Part shown: positions 5,861 to 16,800 of the stretch, piece after piece
Layout of the letters: every line of letters begins with the position of its first letter
How positions within the stretch are numbered: position 1 is the stretch's first letter
DNA from: a virus
Length of the DNA stretch: 23,013 bases
IMG/VR virus record: IMGVR_UViG_3300021962_000683
Location: 1 to 23,013 of that record
Reading direction: 5' to 3' (one strand)
Position numbers and translations under genes: made by a program
Notes under the pieces: model-generated
Told to the model about the DNA's origin: nothing
The model's database searches: none
What the model saw: the letters and a program-made list of their open reading frames with translations, nothing else

Positions 5861-8328
5861 TGGCAAGAGTACATCCTTTTCAAACAAATTTTACTGCTGG
5901 TGAATTAACACCCAAACTTGCAGGTCAAGTTGATTTTAAAAAATATAATAATGGTGTTGAAGTATTAGAAAATATGACGGTGTTTCCACAAGGAGGCGCT
6001 ACAAGAAGATATGGAAGTAGATTTGTTGCAGAAGTAAAAGATAGTAGTAAAACAACTAGATTAATACCTTTTGAATTTAATATAGAACAATCTTACATTT
6101 TAGAATTTGGCGATCAATATATTCGTTTTTTTAAAGACAACGGACAAATTACAAATACAGCAAAAAATATTACAGGAATAACAAAAGCAAATCCTGCTGT
6201 AGTAACAGTTGCATCACACGGATATTCAAATGGCCAAGATGTTTGGATTAATAGTGTTGGTGGTATGACAGAAGTAAATGGTAGAAGATTTAGAATTGCA
6301 AATGTAACTACAAATACTTTTGAATTATCTGGTGTAAATAGCACAGGTTATACTACATACACATCTGGTGGTACTGCCGCTAGTGTTTATGAAATAGCAT
6401 CACCGTTTACTGAAAGTATGTTGTATGACATACAATTTACACAATCAGCAGACGTTATGTATATCGTACAAGAAACATTACAACCTAGAAAATTATCTAG
6501 AACAGGGCATACGTCTTGGACATTATCAACTGTACAATTTATTAATGGCCCATATTTAGATGATAACGAAACATCTACAACATTTACATCATCTGCATCT
6601 GGTGTTGGTACAGGAAGAACACTAACTGCATCTTCTACAACAGGTATAAATGATGGTGCTGGTTTTAAATCATCAGACGTTAGTAGATCAGTAAGAATGA
6701 AAGATGGATGGGGTGTAATTACAGCATTTACATCAACAACCCAAGTTACTTGGGAAATTAAATTAGATATTGGATCTGCGGCGGCTACAACAGATTGGGC
6801 ATTAGGTGCTTGGTCTGATGATACAGGTTATCCAAGAACAGTATCATTTTTTGAACAAAGATTAGTATTTGGTGGAAGCACAGCATATCCTCAAACTATA
6901 TGGGCAAGTGAAAGTGGTTTTTACGAGCATTTTCATAGAGGCGCAGGTGATCCAGCAGACGCATTTATTTATACTATTGCGGCAAACAAAGTAAACGTAA
7001 TTAGATGGTTAGCACCTGCAAGAGATTTAATTGTTGGTACAGCAGGTGGTGAATTTAAAGTAGGAAGACCAACTGGTGAGCCATTACAACCCGACAACGT
7101 GCAAATTACACAACAAACAACATATGGCGGATGGAATACACAACCAATACAAATTGGTAATGCTGTATTATTTTTACAAAGACAAAGAAAAAAAATTAGA
7201 GAATTTTCTTACAGATTTGAAGATGATGCTTATTTAGCACAAGATATGACTTTGTTATCTGACCATATAACAGGAAATGGAATAACAGATGTAGATTACG
7301 CACAAGAACCAGATAGTATTTATTGGGCAATTAGAGATGATGGTACATTGTTAGGAATGACATATCAAAGACAAGAAGATATTATTGCTTGGCATAGACA
7401 TATTCTTGGTGGTTCTTATAAAATTACATTTAATGGTGCATCAGATGTTACTGATAGTAGCACAGATCCAAATAAAAACGGATACATAACTATCTCAAAT
7501 CACGGTTTATCGACTGGTGATGAAGTAGTTTATAGTGCTGGTGGTGGTACTAAAGTTGCTGGATTAATAGATGGTGAAACATATTATGTTTATAAAATAG
7601 ATGCAAATAACATTGAATTAGCATCAACATACGAACAAGCAATAGATAGAACAATATTACAAATTAATGATGGTGTAGGATCTGGTCATACTTTAACAGG
7701 AAAATCACAAGCAAAAAGTGTATCTACAATATCAGAAGCAACAGAAAACCAAATTTGGTTAATTGTTCGTAGAAGAATAAACGGAAATATAGTACAATAT
7801 GTTGAATATTTAGATCCATTAATAAAATTAGATAGTGGTTTATCTGGAGTAGTTAATGGTGATAGTACAAATATTACTGGATTAGATCATCTAGAAGGTG
7901 AAGAAGTACAGATCCTTATAGGTGATGCGGTATATCCAAATCAAACAGTAACTAATGGTAAAATAAATGTTAATTTACCATCTAATACAAGTTACAAAAG
8001 TATTGAGATTGGATTAGGATATACGTCTAGAATTAAAACAATGAGAATTGAAGCAGGATCACAAGCGGGTACTGCACAAGGACGTAAAAAAAGGTATAAT
8101 GAAGTTATGGTAAGATTACATAAAACAGTAGGTATTATAATCAACGGCGATCAATTACCTTTTAGAACATCATCAACCCCAATGGGTCAAAATATTCCAG
8201 AATTTACTGGCGATAAAAGAGTTATTAATTTAGGATGGGATAGAGATGGGCAAATAGAAATTAAACAAGAACAACCATTACCAATGACGGTATTAGGTAT
8301 AACAGGAACATTAGTAACAAGTGATTAG
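5860..8328 (+). CDS. Tail tubular protein B (T7 gp12-like nozzle)
   Basis: An 822-residue protein against 794 in T7 gp12. It forms the hexameric nozzle at the tail end. The beginning HPFQTNFTAGELTPKLAGQV, then NNGVEVLENMTVFPQGGATR and RYGSRFVAEVK is diagnostic, as is YPRTVSFFEQRLVFGGS with the following TIWASESGFYEHF in the middle. Two small inserted beta modules are visible. Residues about 104-175 carry ASHGYSNGQDVWINSVGGMT and NGRRFRIANVTTNTFELSGV. Residues about 528-615 carry ISNHGLSTGDEVVYSAGGG and YYVYKIDANNIELAS. Both follow the HGxxxGDxV pattern of the so-called E1 FCCH-like domain often inserted in podoviral tail proteins. They may be fibre docking or sugar-binding decorations. It is followed by GGAGG and the internal protein genes. 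Confidence 0.93.
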   Translation: MARVHPFQTNFTAGELTPKLAGQVDFKKYNNGVEVLENMTVFPQGGATRRYGSRFVAEVKDSSKTTRLIPFEFNIEQSYILEFGDQYIRFFKDNGQITNTAKNITGITKANPAVVTVASHGYSNGQDVWINSVGGMTEVNGRRFRIANVTTNTFELSGVNSTGYTTYTSGGTAASVYEIASPFTESMLYDIQFTQSADVMYIVQETLQPRKLSRTGHTSWTLSTVQFINGPYLDDNETSTTFTSSASGVGTGRTLTASSTTGINDGAGFKSSDVSRSVRMKDGWGVITAFTSTTQVTWEIKLDIGSAAATTDWALGAWSDDTGYPRTVSFFEQRLVFGGSTAYPQTIWASESGFYEHFHRGAGDPADAFIYTIAANKVNVIRWLAPARDLIVGTAGGEFKVGRPTGEPLQPDNVQITQQTTYGGWNTQPIQIGNAVLFLQRQRKKIREFSYRFEDDAYLAQDMTLLSDHITGNGITDVDYAQEPDSIYWAIRDDGTLLGMTYQRQEDIIAWHRHILGGSYKITFNGASDVTDSSTDPNKNGYITISNHGLSTGDEVVYSAGGGTKVAGLIDGETYYVYKIDANNIELASTYEQAIDRTILQINDGVGSGHTLTGKSQAKSVSTISEATENQIWLIVRRRINGNIVQYVEYLDPLIKLDSGLSGVVNGDSTNITGLDHLEGEEVQILIGDAVYPNQTVTNGKINVNLPSNTSYKSIEIGLGYTSRIKTMRIEAGSQAGTAQGRKKRYNEVMVRLHKTVGIIINGDQLPFRTSSTPMGQNIPEFTGDKRVINLGWDRDGQIEIKQEQPLPMTVLGITGTLVTSD

Positions 8329-8338
8329 GAGGATATAA

Positions 8339-8761
8339 ATGGCTTTTCCGTGGTTAGCATTAGCAATAGGCGCAAGTACAGCAGTTTCTTATATGGGAAG
8401 TTTACAAACTTCTAAACAATTAAAAGCAGGTGCGGCTTGGGATAAATATTACAAAGACATAGAAAAAAAACAAAACATTATTGCGGCTAACAAACAAGCA
8501 ACAAAATTATTAAGTGCTAAAAGAGCATCTTTTGGTGCAAGAGGTGTATCAATGGGAACAGGGTCATCTTTATTTGACCAAGAACAAGTTGTTACAAATT
8601 TAGAAGAAACATTATTTTGGATAGAAAAAGGAGTAGAAATGGATATAGCAATGATAGATGTTAAATTAGCAGGTAAACTAAGCGAAGAAAGTTGGAGTAG
8701 AAATACCTCATTATTGAAAGGAATAGGTCAAACGTATAGTGCAAGTAGTAAAACTGCTTAA
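8339..8761 (+). CDS. Internal virion protein, T7 gp14-like
   Basis: A 140-residue protein starts at ATG 8339 behind AGGAGG. Residues 3-21 (FPWLALAIGASTAVSYMGSL) form a hydrophobic, Gly/Ala-rich helix. Then come charged helices with AAWDKYYKDIEKKQNIIAAN and LLSAKRASFGARGVSMGTGS followed by SLFDQEQ. The SKRASFGARGVSxxxGS type of segment is common in the small internal proteins of podoviruses. In T7 the equivalent gp14 is ejected first and lodges in the outer membrane. This one is shorter than T7 gp14 (196). Position between nozzle and the two larger internal proteins supports the call. Confidence 0.75.
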   Translation: MAFPWLALAIGASTAVSYMGSLQTSKQLKAGAAWDKYYKDIEKKQNIIAANKQATKLLSAKRASFGARGVSMGTGSSLFDQEQVVTNLEETLFWIEKGVEMDIAMIDVKLAGKLSEESWSRNTSLLKGIGQTYSASSKTA

Positions 8762-8764
8762 TTT

Positions 8765-8950
8765 ATGTATAAAATTAGAGTTTGGGATAGTGATGTTATG
8801 ATTTTTGAAGGATATAGTAAAAAAATACCAAAAGCAGGTCAAGATTTTGAAGGATGGACTATTAGTAAAGATGAAAATGGTTCAATTATAAAATCTGTTT
8901 ATAACCCTGCTAAATACAGAATAACTTACGAGGACGTAGATGGCAATTAA
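8765..8950 (+). CDS. Small hypothetical protein in the internal-protein operon
   Basis: A 61-residue protein starts 4 bases after the previous stop without a clear ribosome binding site and overlaps the next gene by 11 bases. Its beta-rich sequence (MYKIRVWDSDVMIFEGYSKK, then GWTISKDENGSIIKSVY) is not recognised. It has no signal peptide or membrane helix. The overlap on both sides and codon use like its neighbours make it a real gene. A minor virion or assembly role is inferred only from its position. Confidence 0.7.
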   Translation: MYKIRVWDSDVMIFEGYSKKIPKAGQDFEGWTISKDENGSIIKSVYNPAKYRITYEDVDGN

Positions 8951-10877
8951 AATACCTAGAGGTGAAATAGCAACTCCTAGTGTTGCACGTAATACTAATA
9001 TGATGGATCTTGTTACTGTAGGGTCAAGAGCCGCAAGTTCTTCATTATCTAACTTAGCTAGTTCATTATTTGAAATAGATAAAATTAATAAAGCACATAA
9101 TGCTAAAATACGTAATCAAGAAATTACAAATAAAAATACAGAAAATAAATCATTATTAACATCTGATAAAGATGATTTTATCTTTAATTTAAAAGAAAAT
9201 ACAAAATTAAATACAGATGGTGATTATCAAAAATCATATACTAAATGGTCTAATGATACTTTAAATAAATATAAAAAATTATACGAAAACGAACCAGATA
9301 CAGAAGCGTGGGATAGATTTAAGTCAGACTTTTTTACCGTTGTAAATGTTGATGCTAAAAAAGAAATGAGAGAAACAAGAAACAAAAAAATATTAGCAAA
9401 AGCAGAAGTAAATCACGACGCAGGTAAAATACAATTTAAAGATAGTGTAGATAAATTACCAGTTAATGAAAACATTTTTTTAGCAAAAGATTATATTTTA
9501 AGACAAGAAAAAGAAAGACAAACAAATGTAGGTGTAATTTTAGGTACTGATGCTGTTAATTACACAGAACAAGAAAAATATGCAAACGAACAAATTTGGA
9601 AAAAAGTTATATCGTCAGACAAAAAATACAAGTCTGATATGGATGGACAAACTTATACTAATTATCAAGAAGTAATTAAAGAATTAAGAACAGACAAAGA
9701 TAAAAAATATTTTGGTCAATCATTAAAAGATGATGAAAGACAAATATTACTTGATTGGGCTGAAACAGAAATGAAAGATCAAGAATCATATTTTAAATCT
9801 AGAGATGCTAGAATGGATGTTGATAATGCTAAAGATATCAATAAAAATATGGATGAATGGATTAATGGTAAAGGTACTTTTACTTTAGATGAAAAAGAAG
9901 TTACAGCAGAAGTTTATTTTAACAAAACAATACCAACATTAAAAATTACACAAAATCAAAAAGAAGCATTATATAAAAAAGTAGAAGAAATAGCTGATGA
10001 TAAAAAAACTGGTGCAACAAGTGATAGTCTTGGTAGCCCAGTAGCATTAAATGAATATTTTGAAAAAATAGTTACAGGTCAAGCAAAAGATGCACAATTT
10101 ACTTTAAATGTAACTGGTGATGAAAGACTTACAGGTAAAGGTAAAGAATGGATTTTAACTGCTAGTAAAAAATGGAATGAAGATTTAGATGAATTTTCTA
10201 AAGAAAGTTTAACTGATTTTTTAAAACCATATGAAAGAGATGTAAATGCATTAGCAGAAAAATTAGAAAAAGTATCACCTAAGTCATTAAATATATATGC
10301 ACAATTAAGCAGACAAGTTAAATTAACAACATTAAAATTATTAGCAGATGGTGAAAAAGCGGGTATTAGTTATAACAGTATGCTTAATGATATTAATAGT
10401 CCATATTATATAGGTTTTAAAATACAAGAAATATATAATATAGGTTATAATGAAATTGCCAATGCTCTTAAAGATACAGAATTTAATTATGCTAAATTTT
10501 GGCAAGACAAACAAAATCAAACATTAGCATATTTTGTAGATGCAGATCCAGACACAGAAGGTTATCAATTATATAAAGGATTTGAAGCGGGTGCAGATAA
10601 AGATACAGAAGGATATTTAAAAGGTGAAATAAAACAAACACCAATAGGTGATCCTGCTAAATTCTTTGAAAGAAAATTAGCAAAACCAAAACCACCATCA
10701 ATGACTAGAACAGATGGAACTAAAATACCAATAGGTCAATATGAAACAAGTCCAGAATATCAAAAGTATTTAATGGATTACAGAAAATGGTTAGATAAAG
10801 GAGGATTTAACTCTAAAGAAATACCATCAATTATGAAATCAACTTTAGGTTTTAGTGATCTAATAAAAACAAAATAG
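8940..10877 (+). CDS. Internal virion protein, T7 gp15-like
   Basis: A 645-residue, highly charged protein rich in Lys, Asp, Glu and Asn, with long predicted helices and no membrane segment. Residues 1-45 (IKIPRGEIATPSVARNTNMM, then LVTVGSRAASSSLSNLASSL) form an uncharged lead-in that resembles the start of many podoviral internal virion proteins. The rest has no catalytic motif that I can see. T7 gp15 (747) is ejected after gp14 and forms part of the periplasmic channel. Gene order (gp14-like, this, giant gp16-like) gives the assignment; sequence alone would not. It begins inside the end of the preceding small gene. Confidence 0.7.
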   Translation: MAIKIPRGEIATPSVARNTNMMDLVTVGSRAASSSLSNLASSLFEIDKINKAHNAKIRNQEITNKNTENKSLLTSDKDDFIFNLKENTKLNTDGDYQKSYTKWSNDTLNKYKKLYENEPDTEAWDRFKSDFFTVVNVDAKKEMRETRNKKILAKAEVNHDAGKIQFKDSVDKLPVNENIFLAKDYILRQEKERQTNVGVILGTDAVNYTEQEKYANEQIWKKVISSDKKYKSDMDGQTYTNYQEVIKELRTDKDKKYFGQSLKDDERQILLDWAETEMKDQESYFKSRDARMDVDNAKDINKNMDEWINGKGTFTLDEKEVTAEVYFNKTIPTLKITQNQKEALYKKVEEIADDKKTGATSDSLGSPVALNEYFEKIVTGQAKDAQFTLNVTGDERLTGKGKEWILTASKKWNEDLDEFSKESLTDFLKPYERDVNALAEKLEKVSPKSLNIYAQLSRQVKLTTLKLLADGEKAGISYNSMLNDINSPYYIGFKIQEIYNIGYNEIANALKDTEFNYAKFWQDKQNQTLAYFVDADPDTEGYQLYKGFEAGADKDTEGYLKGEIKQTPIGDPAKFFERKLAKPKPPSMTRTDGTKIPIGQYETSPEYQKYLMDYRKWLDKGGFNSKEIPSIMKSTLGFSDLIKTK

Positions 10878-10883
10878 GTTAAA

Positions 10884-13800
10884 ATGGCAACAGTTTTAGA
10901 ATTAAAACAAGCAGGGTATTCAGATGAAGATATTGCATTATGGGTAGATGAAAAGAAAAAAAAGTTTAATGCGGCTGGATACACACAATTAGAACAATCA
11001 GAACATTTAGGCATTCCATATAAAACAACAAATTCTTTAATTAATAATCAAATGATTGGGCCAAAAGACCCACAAAATTATGATATTCAAGATATAGAAA
11101 ACAATCTTACTGAACAACAAAAAATAGATTTAGAAATAAATACTAATACTCAAACTGATAACACAACACAAGAATTAGAAAACAAAGAAGCAGAAGCATT
11201 TAATAATTATGTAAAACAACAAATGGAATTGCAGGATATTGATCCTAATTATGTACCATATAATTTTAGAAACTCATTAGAAGAACAAGCATTTGCAAAT
11301 AAAAACAAATTAAATTTAGGTATTAATGCTAAAATTTATGATGATAAAGGATTACCGTTAGATGAAAATTATCATAAAGAATTTACATTAGAAGAAGATT
11401 TTATAACTCCACACGGAGGAACAAGCGGAAATACAATTAATGCTATTGATAATTTTTACACAGGATTAGGATTAAAAGACGAAGAAAAAAGATATGGCGC
11501 ATTTGTACTAAATGAAACATTAAAACATTACTCAAAATTATTAACAGGTAATGAAAGTTGGGGATCTAGAAGTTATAGTTTTGGTGATAATACTACTGGT
11601 TTATTTAGAATGAGTAATGAACAAGTACAAACAGGTCTTAATAAATATATTGATACACTAACACAATCAAATCAACCATTACCGTATTGGGTAGAAGAAT
11701 TGTCAGAAGATAAAGATGTTAGTGGTCTTACAAAAGACGCACAAACAGCGTTGTTTTTATCTTATATGTCTACACAACCAAATTTTCAAAAAGATTTTTT
11801 AGATTTATTAAGAGGTAAAGATCAAAAAACAGCAGTAAGAAATATGTTGTTTAATAATTTTTTAATACCTAGAAAAATAAAACCAGAAGAATTTACTGTA
11901 TTAAATAATAGACTTACAGATAATTTACAAAAACATTGGTTACAAAAAGAGTTTAAATCTACAACTATGCAAGTACCTGCGTTTGGTAAATGGATGCCAG
12001 ATGCTATTTCAATGAGTGGTGATAATTTATTTGGTGAAGGACGTAGATCTACATTTGTTAGAGGATGGGATCAATCAGTAACATCAATGGCATTTAGATT
12101 ATACAATGATTTAAAACAAGCAAATGCTACTGGTGAAAACCCAATGGATATACAAAAACTTATTGATAGTTTTATGACTAATGGTCAAAGATGGGATAAA
12201 CGTGCAATGGCTGGTATTACATCTGTATTATCTGATCTTCCTATATTTGGTGCAGGTGGCGCTAGTGCAACTGCTTTAACATTTGGAACTACTGGCCCTG
12301 TAGCCGCTATGGGTGGTGCTTTTGGTTTACACGAAGCGTTAAGATGGGCTTTGATGGAAGCATATAGACAGAACGAATTGGGAACATTTGAAGATTTTTG
12401 GAGTTTAGTTTTAAGTAAAGCGGCGGCTAAACATTACGGTAAAGGTTTTGGAACTGGGGTTATGGTTTATGCAGGTGGTAAATATGGAAGTAAAGTTATT
12501 GGTTATTCATTAGCAAAAACACCTTTAAAAAATACAGCAGTAGGTCAAAAAATAATTAATTTTGCTACAGGTACAGGTAAAGCAGGTGGTGAAATTGCTA
12601 TGTTAGCACAAGCACCGCACATAATGGAATGGATAGCATCTGGAGGACAAGAAGAATTTAAAATACCAACTAAAGAAGAATTTTTAGATGCGGCTGTAAT
12701 TATATTTGGATTAAAAGCAGGTCATAAAGGATGGACATATGCTAAAGATGGCGCTGTAACAGGTGTTAAAACAACTGCACAATGGTTACAAAATGGTACA
12801 GAAAAGTTATATCAAATATATGCTAAAACAGGAAAAACACCTAAAACAATATTAAAAGATGCTGAAAAAGATCCATCAATATTAGACGATTTACAAAATA
12901 AAGAAAAACCAATACCAGACGCTTATATCAATCTTAATAACATTATTAAAAAACGTGTAGATCAATTATCTGGTAAAAATGAAATAAATCAAAATACAGT
13001 ATCAGCACCTAAATTTATTGTAGGAAATAAAGTTAAAACAATTTCAACAGGTGTTGAAAATGGTGAGATTGTAAGCATTGGATTTAAAAATGGTGAACAC
13101 GTTTATAAAATAAAAAAACCAGATGGTGAATTATTTAACTTGCCAGAAAGTGCTGTAGAAAAATATACACCTAAAAAAGAAATAATAATATGGGAAGACC
13201 CTACAGAATTTAAAATTAAACAACAAAGAGGTGAATACGATAGTAAAATTGAAATATTAGAAAGAGATAATCAATTATTTGACACTACTACTCACAGAAC
13301 AAGTCAAGCAATATTTGAAAATTATAAAGAAATAGGAACATCTGTAGACGGTAAAGCACAGACAAATAAAATGATGTTATGGATAAAAGAATATTATCCT
13401 AAATTAGTTAAAGAAGGTGAAAAATTAATTGAAAAAGGTAAAAAATTAGAAGGTGAACTATTTAATTTAACTATTGACCAAATGGTTAAAAGAATATTAC
13501 CAGAAAAACTTAATGAATATCCAATAAGACTTTTATTTAAAGTTGATAGAAATAATAATTTAGGTGCAGAAAGACCAATAGTTGTAGGTGAAGTAGATGG
13601 TAAAATATTTAATTTTGATCTTCATTCTTATATGGCTCTTAAAAAATTAAAAGATGGTTCAGATGCAGTAGTAACAGCACATTTAGGTACAAATCAAAGT
13701 GGTACTGCTAGAGGTGTTATGATCTTTAGAGATAATAAAGGTAATACTACAGGATTATTAATGTCACGAGCAGGTTCAGAAAAAATAACAAATGAAGCAA

Positions 13801-16800
13801 TAAAATTTAGAAATGAATTTGGTACAAGAAGTAAGTCATTTGCAGACGCACAACCATCATCTGTAGGAAGTCAACGTGGATTTCCAAAATGGGATGATTT
13901 AAACTTAAACCCAGATACCAATGTATTTAAAGGATTACAATTATCTGATCTAGTTAAAATATTTAAAGACTTATCTGGTAATAGTGTAGTTGCTAAAAAT
14001 ATTAAAAGTAGAAAAGGTTTTATTACATTAGGTTTGTTTTATCCTAGAGGTAAAGGTGAAATAGTATTAAACGAAAAATTATTTGATACTAGAATATACT
14101 TGGAAGACGGTACATCAAGACCAGCAACAAAAGCAGAATACAGAAAAAAATTAGAAGGTGTGTTAATGACTATGGCACACGAATTAGGCCATTTTATTGA
14201 TTATATTCCAGATGCTTCAATGGCTAGAGGTAATATTTTAGGACGTATTAAATCATTAAAAGGATTTATGAAATCTTGGACAGAAGGAAAAGAAGGTGGT
14301 TTTCCTCCATTAACAGCCGCAGAAAAAGCCGCAATGAGAAAAACCGCAGAAAAAAGAGCAAAAGAACGTGAAAAAGAAACAGATAAAGAATTAAAAGAAG
14401 AAGGTATAGATCCTAAAGATATTCTTAAAATTATTACAGATGCTAGAGCAAGAGAGATTTTACCTCCAGAAGTATATGAAGGTTTTGCTAAAGCAAATAC
14501 AGCATTAAAAAAAGAAATTATTAAAGATGCAATGAAAGGCATTGTTAATCCTTACATTAGAAACATTGTTAAAGGTGGTGAAAAAAATGCAACTAACGAA
14601 CAAAAAGCAGAAGCTAATAAAATATTTAAAGAAATGTTTGAGAAAGAAGTTATTAAAAGAGGATTAGTTGGACGTGACCAAGTAATGAATGAATTAAAAA
14701 AACTTACTCAAAGATGGAAACCATTTAATGATAAAGTACAAAGAGATTACACAGATTATAGATATTCTAGCCCAGAATTGTTTGCAGATTTTATGATGTC
14801 TTTTTTACTTCAACCAAAACAAACATTAAAAGCCGCACCAATAACTACATCACTTTGGTTAAACTTTATGCATAGAAAACCAGAAGTTATGAGAGAATAT
14901 GAAATGATCCAAATGGAATTGGCTTTACCTAAAGATCAAAAAATTGCTAATCTTATAAAAGAACAAGTTATTACATCAATGGAAAATACTGCAAAAATGC
15001 AGAAAAAAGCAAATGATGAATTACAATCAGAAGGTAGTTACGATACAATGAGAAGATGGTTTGATTACCACGCTTTTACAATTATTAATTATTATAAAAA
15101 AGTTATGGGTGATAATCATTGGTGGTCATCCCCTACAAGTAAAAAACGATTTGAAACACCTTTAAAAGATAACGTAGAACAACAAATAGAAAGATATCAA
15201 TATACAGATGCTTTAATAGAAGGATTACAAAACAAATTATATAAAGTGTTTTGGAAACCTATGTTAGATAGTGGTATTAATAGACACATATTTGCTACTT
15301 ATTTACAAAACAGATTAGTAATGAACCCTAGTGGTACTAGAGCAAATGTTCTTAACCCTAAAGGTATAGATAGATTTCAAGCAGAAGCAATAGTAAGACA
15401 ATTAGAACAAAAATATTCTGGCGATAGAGCAAATGGTATTTTAAGCATTAGAGAATTAGCAGAAAGATTTTACGATTATAGACAAAAAGAAATTATTACA
15501 GTTTTTGAAGAACTAGGTTTAGATCCAATAAGTTTAGAAATTGCACGTAGTAACAAAGAATACGTTACGTTTGCAGTAGAAGAATATGCAAGATTTATGA
15601 ACGATACTTGGGTTAAAGGTTTTGTTCAAAATACTAAATTTGGTACATCAAAAGATGTAATGAACGTGTTAGATGCAACAATATTAAAAGATTGGGCATT
15701 GATTACAGTTTTACAAAGACACCAAATGATAAGCACAACAGTTAGATTTCTTAAAAACTATAAAGAACAAATCGAAGGTCTTGATAGAAAACAATTACAA
15801 TGGAACGGTAGATTTAAAGGATTAAAAATTGTTCAACCAATTAAAGAAAGAGTTTACGAAGAAGCAGTTTGGGATTTTATGAAGAAAAGATGGAAACCTA
15901 AAACTAAAAATTTAGATACTTCATCTGTTAAAGCAGGATATAAATTAGTTGAGTGGATGGAAAATGGTGAACGTAAAGCGGCTTACATTGGTACAGAAAT
16001 GGCTGATGCTTTAAATGGTTTACAAAGCAGTAGAAACTTAGTGGATCTTCATAGACTTACTTATGGTATGAATACGCCATACAGAAAATTATTTACTGAA
16101 ATAAATCCTCCGTTCTGGGGATATAACGTATTTAGAGATATATTTAGAACTGTACAAAATTTAGATGGTGCAAGATTATTTGATATTATTAATGGTGGTA
16201 AAAATTCATTCTTTAAAAAATGGGTGCAAAGTTTACCTGCCGCATATCGTTCTATTTTTGATCCTAAAAACGCAGATCCTATTGTACTTGAAATGTTACA
16301 AAATAGAGAGATTTTATCTGTATGGAGTAAATATAGAAATAGAGCAGAAGGTTTATTAGAAGGTGATCCAAATTGGTCACAAACAACTGATGGTGCTGTA
16401 AGAAGTTTCTTATTATTGTCTAGAGAAAAAAATTGGCGTTCTATGAGTAAAGAACAAATAGAAGCATTTTTTGAAAAAGTTAAAGATAAAGAAATAACTG
16501 AATATTCATTAGAAGAATTAAATTTTAATAATCAATTAAGAGATAGCATCATCAATTCATATGAAAAAAGATTTATGGAAACTAATTGGTTAGGTAAAGG
16601 TAAAACAGGATTTTTAATTGGTGAAAATAGTTGGTTACAACCTTATTACAAATTGATTACATCTGCTGAAATGATGTCTAGAGTATTTGAAAGAACAACT
16701 AAAATAGCGGCTAAAAGAGATTTATTAGATAGAAGGCAACAAGGATTAATAGATTGGTCTGATGCACAAATAGAATATGCAGTTAGAAACTGGGCAGGAT

